Of a stretch of DNA of 64,000 nt, positions 36,101-45,100 are shown piece after piece (within the stretch, counting starts at the first letter, position 1; each line of letters begins with the position of its first letter). Source of the stretch: Virgisporangium ochraceum (GTDB taxonomy: Bacteria > Actinomycetota > Actinomycetes > Mycobacteriales > Micromonosporaceae). The notes under the pieces were generated by a model. That model was not told the origin of the DNA and ran no database searches. It was given only the letters and a program-made list of their open reading frames with translations. The translations under genes were made by a program, and so were the position numbers. The DNA is taken from assembly GCF_016863655.1 (NCBI RefSeq), contig NZ_BOPH01000034.1, forward strand, positions 1-64,000. The letters are read 5' to 3'.

Positions 36101-39100
36101 GCACCGGAGCCACGGCCACGGTCACCGTCGTCTTCAACGCCACCCTGCGCCGGTTGACCGTCGACAGCGCCGGCCGCGAGCTCGTGGTCAGCCGCGACCC
36201 GTACCCGTACCCGGCGCTCAGCCGGTCGACGTACTCGCTGTTCCAGCACGAGCTCGACGCCATCCGGGCGGCGCAGGAGGCACGGACCGGCCGACCGGCC
36301 TGGCAGCTCACCGACGACTCGTTCGGCGCGGCCGAGTGGGTCGCCGGCACGGTTCCGGTGACCGGCGGCCGCCCCGACCCGATCACCGCGGGTCTGTCGG
36401 CCGCGTCGCTTCGCACCATCGACGTGCTGGTCGAGGTCACCGAGTGGGACGGCGCGGTCTACCGCTACCTGGCCCGGCCCGGCGGCGTCCTCGTTCCCGA
36501 GTTCCCCGACGGCGGTTACGCCGACGCCCGCGCAGCGCTGCCGCCCGACGTGGTCACCGCCGCCACGGCCGGCCGGTACGACCTGCGCGACCTGTGGCGG
36601 CACCACACCGCCGTCGGCAACGGGTCGACCACCTTCGCCGACACGGTCCGCGCGGCGATGGCGGCCGGACCGGCGGTGGTACCCGACATCGACGCCCTGA
36701 TCGAGCCGCCCGTGGCGGCGCCCGGCGGCGGCCGGCCCGGCACCGCGAGCATCCCGGTCCGGGTGCGGGACGAGGTCGACGCCGCCCTCGGTCACCTCGC
36801 CGGCGGAACCGACGCGGCCGCGACCCGGCGACGGACCGCACTGGACGCGGCGAAGGCCCAGGCGGGACGCGTGGCGGCGCTCGTCGAGCCGGCCCGGAGC
36901 ACCGGCGACGCGGCGGCGTTGCGGGCCGCGCTGCGGGAGCTGAGCCGCCTCGCCCGGGCCGCCGGCATCGCCGACCCGCTCGACGCCGAGGCGCTCGCCG
37001 GGTACGCGATCACCATCGACGGGCACCACCTGCACGTACTGGACCAGGCGGTCATCGGCGCGCTGGCCGAGGAGCTGGCCGCGGACCTGCCGGCCGGGTT
37101 CGCCGCCGACCTGGTGCGGCACCTGGCCCGGGCGGTCCCGCTCGACGTGCGGCACGCCGCCGCGGTCGACGGCGCCGCCGGTGCCACGGCGGTAGCGGCC
37201 GAGCTGGCCCGGGCCAGGCAGGCCGGTACCGTGCTCGGCGCGTTCTACAAGCGGTCGCTCGACCGGACCTTCGTGCGCCCCGACCGCGACTACCTCGACG
37301 TCGTGGCCGCGTTCGTCCACGAGATCCGCCACGTCCAGCAGCCCGACCGCGCCGACGCGGTCGCGGCCGTGCTCCGGTCGGAGGCGTCGGCCGCGGCGGC
37401 GGACGCCCGCCTCGGCGAGCTGCACCGGCAGCGGGAGACCGACGCCTACCTGGTCCAGCGCGCGTTCGTCCTGGCCCTGCTCGGCCGGACGGGCGGGCCG
37501 GTGACCGGCGCGCTGGCCGCCCGGCTGGTGCCGCGGTCGGCGTGGCTGCTGGGTGACGTCGCCGCCGTCCGGGCCGCGATCGCCACCCGCGTCCGCGCGC
37601 ACGGCGCGCTCGGGACGCACGGCCGGCACAGCGGGGGCCGGCCGGGACCCGCCGGGCCGGCGGCCGCGCCCGCGGCGTACCCGGCACCGCCACCGATCCG
37701 GTCGGTCGGCGCGGCGCCGCACCTCGACCGCGACGGCCTGCGGCGGCTCAACGCCCTCGGCGCGGCGTTCCACACCCTGCCGCGGACCGGGTGGCCGTGG
37801 GTGCGTGCCCTGTTCGTCGCCGCCGAGGTGACGGCCGGCCTCGGTATCCACGTCGCCGACCCGCGGGCCGCCGCGCACCGCGCGTTCCTGCGCGACCGGG
37901 GCCTGCTCACGCCGGCGGCCTGGGCCCTCCTCGACGCGCTCGACCCGGCCAACCGGTCCGACGCCTACGTCCACGCGGCCGCGTACCGGGCGAACTCCCT
38001 GCACGGGGTGCGCAGCGCCGCCGGCCGGGTGGGTCGGCACGCGACGGCCCTGCTCGCCCTCGCCGACGAGCGGCCCGACCGCCTGCGCGACGCGACCCTC
38101 GCCGACGGGTTCCTGCGCAACCTCTCGCCGGCGGCCGCCGAGCGCCTGGCCGCCGACGAACCCGACGTCCTGGCACGCCTCACCGCCCTGGTGCCGACGA
38201 TCGGCGACCTGTCCGACGTCGACACGCTGCGGACCTGGGCCGGTCTGTACGACACCGCCGACCGGGACGGCCGGCTCCTCCTGCGCCGCGTCCTCGCCCC
38301 GCTGCTCGACTACTACGGGACGCCCGAGGGCCGCGACGCCGTGCCGGCCGACGTCCGGCCGCTGCTCGACCCGCTGGTGCTTCCGCCGCTCGACCTCGGC
38401 TGGGTCGAGCGGGTGCTCGGCACGCCGGTACCGGAGAACCGGTTCAACCGGCTGGCCCGGGCCGCCGACTACCGGCGGGTCTTCGGCACCGACGGTCCGC
38501 TCGACGCGGAGCAGGTGCGCGAGCGGCTCGCGGCGGCGCTCGTCGACGGCGAGCTGCGGCCGACGACCCTGCCCCGGCTGCCGGAGCACGCCGGCCGGGT
38601 CATCGCGCTGTCGCCGGCGGCGATCACGCGGCTCATGTACGTCGACAAGGTGTTCGCGCAGCGGGTCGACCGCCACGGCGTGTACGTCGACCTGCGGGGT
38701 GTCATCGACCTGACCCCGTACGCGGTGCCCGGCGCCGACCCGGTGGAGCTGGGCCCGACCGCGGGCAACTTCGACCTGCGGACGGCCGCGGGCCGGGCCG
38801 CACAGGCGGCGGAGGACGCCCGCCGGGCCGAGGCGATGTACATCGAGGCCGACCGGCTGCGCGCGCGTTCGCTGCTCAGCCGGAACGTGCCGTACCACAA
38901 CCCTGTCGGCCGGTCGATGCGTCTGGTTCCCGCGGCGCTCGTCGACGTGGTCGGCTCGGTCGGTGGCCCGGTCCCGTACGCGCGCCGCACCGGTCCGGCC
39001 GTCACCGGGGGACCGGTCCGCGTCCACCGGCCGGAGCTGCCGGCGATCGACGGGTTCGTCACCTACGGCCACCCACTGGACCGGTCCGGGTCACGCGCGC

Positions 39101-42100
39101 GGCTCGGCACGGAGCGGGTCGACCGCGACGACGTGCGCGCGGGCGAGCACTCCGACCGCGGCGACATCTCGGTCATCCGGGCCGTGGCCGGAACCCGCCC
39201 CGGTGACATCCGGTGGGCGGTCGCGGAGCTTCCCGGCGGCACCTACGCCGTGCGGGTGCACGGCACCGCGGTCCGCGGTGACCGGGTCGTCCCGACCGAC
39301 GAGGTCATCGAGCTCGACGTCACCGCGGACCTGCCGGTCGACGAGAACGGCGACCCCGTCTTCGCCCGGTCGACCGGCGACGCGGCGTGGGGCCCGCTCC
39401 TGGAGAAGGGCGTCACCGGTCTGAACGGCCACCGCGGCCGGACGGGCCGCGCCGCCCTGACCGGGTACGCCACCGGGAGCACCGCACTCGAGCGGGCGCA
39501 TCTGCTGACCGCGCTGACCGGGATGCCCGCGCGCGTGTCGTACCTCGGCCTCCTGGGCGGCGGCACCCGCCGGCACGTCGAACGCACGATCCGCGACCTC
39601 CTCGACGCGGGCAGCCCGGTCACTGTCACCACCGTCACCCGCGGCCCGTTGCCCGACGGTCTGCGGCCTGGGGACGCCTACGAGATCGTCGGGATCGACG
39701 AGGCCGGGAACGTGCTGCTCGACAGCGCGTCGGGCGAGCCGGTTCCGCCGGTGCCGTTCGGCGATCTCGTGCCGGCTCTCGCCCCCGAGTACGTGCACCT
39801 CGACCTCCTCGCCCCCGACTGGCGGCGCTGGGCCGACCGGCTACCGAGCCACCACAGCGACGTCGACGCGGTCCTCGAAGGAGCGGATGTCGAGTGGGTG
39901 TCGCCGGAGTCGGTCCTGCCCACCCGGGAGGTGGAGGCGGACGACCCACAGCTGCACAGGTACACCGAGCGGATGCGGTCCGACGGGTGGACCTGGCCGG
40001 AGGACGAGCCGATCGAGGTCGTCCGGTACGCCGGCTCGCTGTACGTGGTCAGGGGGCACGTCCGGCGTCAGGCGGCGGTGTTCGCGTCGGTGCCCCTGGT
40101 GCCGGTCGTCGACGTCACCGACGAGCTGGTCGCGAACGGGTACACGCTGAGCACGTTCGCGGTGGCCGTCCCCTCGCTGCGGGCCGACGGCACGCCGACA
40201 CCGATCGCCGCCGGACCGCATCTCGACCCTGACGCCCTGAACCGGCTCAACGCGCTCGGCGAGGCGTTCCGCACGCTGCCGCGGGCGGAGTGGCGGTGGG
40301 TGTTCGCGGTCCTCGAGGCGCCCGCCGTGCTGGCGGAGCTCGGTATCGACCGGGGCGACATCTACCGGGGCATGCGCCGGTCGGACCTCGCCGCGCGCGG
40401 CCGGGTCACGCCGGCCGGCTGGGACCTGGTGGCGCTCGTCGACCGGGCGTCCGACCCGGACCCGTACGTCGACTACGTGGCGCGGCGGGCGGCGGGCCTG
40501 CGCCGCGACCCCGACGGCCTTCTCCGCGAGTACGGCATGGCGCTGCTCGACATCCTCGACCGGGTCACCGGGCGCGAGGACCGGGCGACACTGGCCGCAG
40601 GCTTCCTGCGGGACCTGCCGTTCGGCATCGACGTGTTCGCCACGAACGCGCCCGACCTGTACGACCGGTTCGCGGCCGCGCTGCCCGGCAGCGACCTCGC
40701 GACGGGCGTGAACCTCCGCGACGCGCTCGACCAATACACCGCGGCAGACCCGGACGAGCGCATCGCGCTGCGCCACCGGCTGATGCCGGCGCTCGACCGG
40801 TACGTGGCCGACCCCGGCGCCTTCCCGCTGCCCGACGACCTCCGCGGCTTCCTCGCCGCGCTGGTCCTTCCGTCGATCACCGCCGACGAGGTGCGCCGGG
40901 CCCTCTCGGCGACCCCGGGCTCCGACACCGTCGCGGCGGCGGCCGCGGCCGACTACCACCGGGTGTTCGGGGCCGACGACGTTCGCGGCCTCGACGAGGC
41001 GGTGGTGCGCGAGCGTCTCGTGGCGCAGGCCGTCTCCGGTGAGTCCGTGCCGGCAGTCCTTCCCCGGCTGCCCGGGCTCGCGGGCCGGCTCGTGCGCCTT
41101 CCCGCCGAGACGATCGACCGGATCAGGGCGGAAATGCCGGAGCTGGCCGACCAGCTCGAGGCGGAGAAGATCTACGTCGACCTGCGCGGCCTGGTCGACC
41201 TCGGCCCGTACGCGGCGATCGGCTGGCCGCCGGTCCGGCTGGGCCCGCCGAACGCCAACTTCGACCCGTCGACGGAAGCCGGTCGCTACGACCAGGTCGA
41301 GGAGGACACCAACCGGGCCGAGGCCACCTACATCGAGAACCGGGGCAGCCACGCGAGGGACCTCCTGCAAGTGCACACCGTCTACCACGTGGGTGACGGA
41401 CGTTCGATGCGGCCGGTGCCGTCCGTTCTGGTGAACGTGGTCCGGTCACTGGCTGGCTTCCCCGAGCCCGGACCGTCCGACAGGCCGACCGAGGTCTGGG
41501 TCCGCCGGCCGGAGCTGGCACCGACCGACAAGTTCCGCTTCACCTACGGCTCGCCGCTCGACGACGAGCTCGGCCGGATGCCCCTGGGCACCGAGAACCC
41601 GAGCCGGGACGACGTCAGGCAGGGTGTCCTCGCCGACTGCATGGTGGTCAACGTGATGCAGGCGTTCGCGCACCATCAGGGCGACCTCCTCGCGGACGTG
41701 GTCGTCGAGAACACTGACGGCACCTACACCGTGCGGCTGCACATGACGAAGATGGAGAACGGTCGCCTCGTACCGACCGGCGAGATGTTCACGATCCACG
41801 TGACCCCGGAGCTGCCGGTCAACCGCCGCGGCGGCTTCGTCCACGCCAAGCCGGTGGGCCGGAAGGCCTGGGGACCCGTCCTCGAGAAGGCGCTGCTGGC
41901 CGTCTCCCGGATCTGGGAGCCCGGCCAGCGGGCCGCCGTCTACCACACGGAGTTCCGTCCGTCCTACCGCCGCACGCGGACCCAGTACGAGGTCCTGGCG
42001 GAGAAGCTCAACGTCGAGCTCGGTCCCGACCCGTTCCCCGACGAGTGGAGCGCGCCGCCCGTCGGCTGGGCCGAGATCGGCAGCGGGATCGGCTACTACG

Positions 42101-45100
42101 GGAAGGCCACCCTCCTGGCGATGCTCACCGGGATGCCGGTGAGCGTCTCGCAGGTCGCCCCGGAGAACCGCACGCCGCGTGAGGCCCAGCAGATCATCCG
42201 TGACCTGCTGGCCGCCGGCAGCCCGGTGCTCATCACCACGCGGCCGGACGACGAGGTCGCCGACGGCACGCCGAACCCGGCGAACCTCGTCGGATGGCAC
42301 GGCTACGAGGTCGCCTCGATCGACGACGACGGCCACGTCCGGCTGTACAACCCCTGGGGTTGGCAGCAGCCGCCGCCGGTTCCGTGGGACGAGCTGCTGC
42401 CGCTGATCATCTCCAACTTCGTCCATCTCGATCTTCCGACCGGTGGCGCCCAACCGGTGCCCGCGCTGAAAGCCGGACCCGGCAGCGGCGGTGGCGGCGG
42501 CGGCGGAACCGGCCCTGACAGCGGCCCGGCGGTGCCGGTCGACCTCCGCGACGCGATGGCCCGGTACGCAGCGGCCGACCGCGACGGTCGCATCGAACTG
42601 CGCCGGGAGCTCGCCGACGTCATCGAGCGGCCACCGGCGGATGCGCCGGACGACGTGCGTGAGTTCCTCGGCTCGCTGGTCCTGCCGGCACTGACCGCCG
42701 AACAGGTGCGCGGCACCATGACGTGGGACGAGGACACGAGCCCGGTCGAGAGGACCCGAACGACCGACTTCCGGATGGTCTTCGGCAAACATCTCGACCG
42801 GCTCGACGACGCCAGGGTCCGGGAGATCCTGCTGGCGGCGGCGGTCGACGGCGAGCTGATGCCGACGGTCCTTCCCCGCCGGCCCGACCGGGCGGGCGAG
42901 ATCGTCGCGGTGCCCGACGACGCGTTGGCCCGGCTGGAACGCAGCGATCCCACGCTGGCGGCGAGGGTCCGGCGGGACGGCGTCTACATCACGTTGAGCG
43001 GCATGATCAGCCTGCGGGTGTACGCCCTGCGGGGGTGGCACGCGGTGCATCTGGGCCCGGTCAACGACAACTTCGACCTGACGACGGCGGAGGGTCGCTT
43101 CGCCCACGCGGAGGAGGACGTCGTCCGGGCCGAGGCGACCTACGTCGAGAACGACCGCGCGTCGGCCATCCGGGTGCTGCCGTCGAACGTCATGTACCAC
43201 ATCGCCGACGGGCGGTCGATGATGCCCGTGTCGGCACGACTGGTCGACGCGCTGCGGCCGGAGGGCTGGGCCGACCCGTCCGGCGCGGGTACCCGTCCCA
43301 CCGGACAGTTCACCATCAGGACCACAACCGCGGCCGACGGGAAGCAGGTCGTCCAGCTCACCGCCGACCGGCCGAGGTTGGCACCGCTCGGCACCGTCAA
43401 GGTCGTGTACGGCCGTCCGCTCGACGGCCCGAACGGTCGGATGCCGTTGGGCACCGACGACGTCCGCCGCGAGGACATCAGCCAGGGCATCATCGGAAAC
43501 TGCTGGCAGATCTGCGCGATCCGGTCCGTCGCCGGCCGGCGGCCTGCCGCGATCGCCGATGTGGTGACCGCGGACGGCGACGACTACACCGTGCTCGTGC
43601 ACGACACGACGGTCGAGAACGGCCGCGTCGTACCGTCCGGCATCGTCATCGAGATGACCGTGACCGCGGACCTGCCGGTCGGCAGGAGCGGAAGCCCCCT
43701 CTACGCCCGGGGACACGGGAAGGCGTGGGGTCCGATCCTGGAGAAGGCCCTCACGGTGCTCGGCCTGCTGTGGGACCTCGACGAGCGGGTCGGTTACCAC
43801 AAGCTGTTCCGTCCGTACCACCGGCGGCACCGGAACTATGAGGAGACGAAGGCGGCCGACGAAGGTCTCGCCATCGCGCCCGATCTCTACCCCGACGAGT
43901 GGCACGCGCCTCCGACCGGGTACGCCCAGTCCGGCAGCGGAAGCGACCCGCTGGACCCGGCGCGGACGCTCACGGCGCTGACCGGGCTGCCGGCGCGCGC
44001 GTCCGCGCTCACCCCGCCGGGCAAGCCGATCAGCGTCGTCATGCGCCAGATGAAGGAGCTGATCGCCGGGGGCAGCCCGGTGCTGGTCTCCACCCGCCGG
44101 GTGGAGAAGGACGACAAGCGTCTTAACGACAGGGACAAGGACAAGAACGACGAGCTCCGTGACGGCCTGGACAAGTACCGTCTGATCGAGAACCACATGT
44201 ACGAGCTCGTCGAGATCGACGACGCCGGCGACGTCACGCTCGACAACCCGTGGGGCCAGAACCAGCCCAAGAAGATCCCGTTCTTCATGCTGTACCGGCT
44301 CCTGTCACCCGAGTACGTCCACCTCGATCTGTCGACGACGCCCGTGCCGGCGCCGGGTCGCCCGCTGCACCCGCACGTACCGGTCACCGCCGCCCCCGGA
44401 GGTAACGACCCGGACGGCGGGTCGACCGGTGCCGAGCTCACGCCGGAGTGGCTCGACGACGTCCTCACGCGGGCGAAAGCAGACGCTCTGCTCCGTCAGA
44501 TGATCCGCTTCCTGGGCTTCCTTCCCGGCCCCGACGGCCGTCCCGTCACCCTCGACGATCCGGCTCTGAGCGGCCTCCTGGGTCCGAACGAGTCCTGGGA
44601 GCTGTGGGAGCTCCTCGACCCGTCCGCAGCGGGAGGTCCCCTCCCGCCCGGCGTTCTCGCCGCCAAGCTGGCGGCGGCCGAGCGCGCCCGGCGTGCCGCC
44701 GAAGCCGCCCGGGAGTCGGCCGACGAGGCGCGGAAGAGCGCCGCCGCCGAACTGGCCGACCGGACCGCGCGGGACCTGTGGGAGGCCCTGCGGGCCTACT
44801 GGACGTCCGGCGCGGTGGCGGACACGGAGGAAGCGGCCGAGGTTCACACGTGCCATGTGACGGGCACCGTTCTGCCGGCGGTGGCACCCCCGTGCACCGG
44901 GCCGGTCAAGCTGACGGCGGAGCGGCTCGCCGTTCACGTCCTGGGGCTGCACGGCTACGGCACACCGAGCGAAGGAACGAAGTTCCACGAGGACCTGGAT
45001 CCCGACGACTTCGAAGACCTGGCCAACCGGGCCGTCAGCGGCTCGCCGGCGCCCTCCAAGATCGACCCGATCACGGGCAACCACGCACACGACCACGACT

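Noticed and set aside
29440..39072. A 3,210-codon open frame on the minus strand opposite the giant gene
   Set aside because: Long antisense frames are expected opposite high-GC coding DNA. Its translation is Arg/Gly/Val-rich without domains, while the plus frame has coherent domains.
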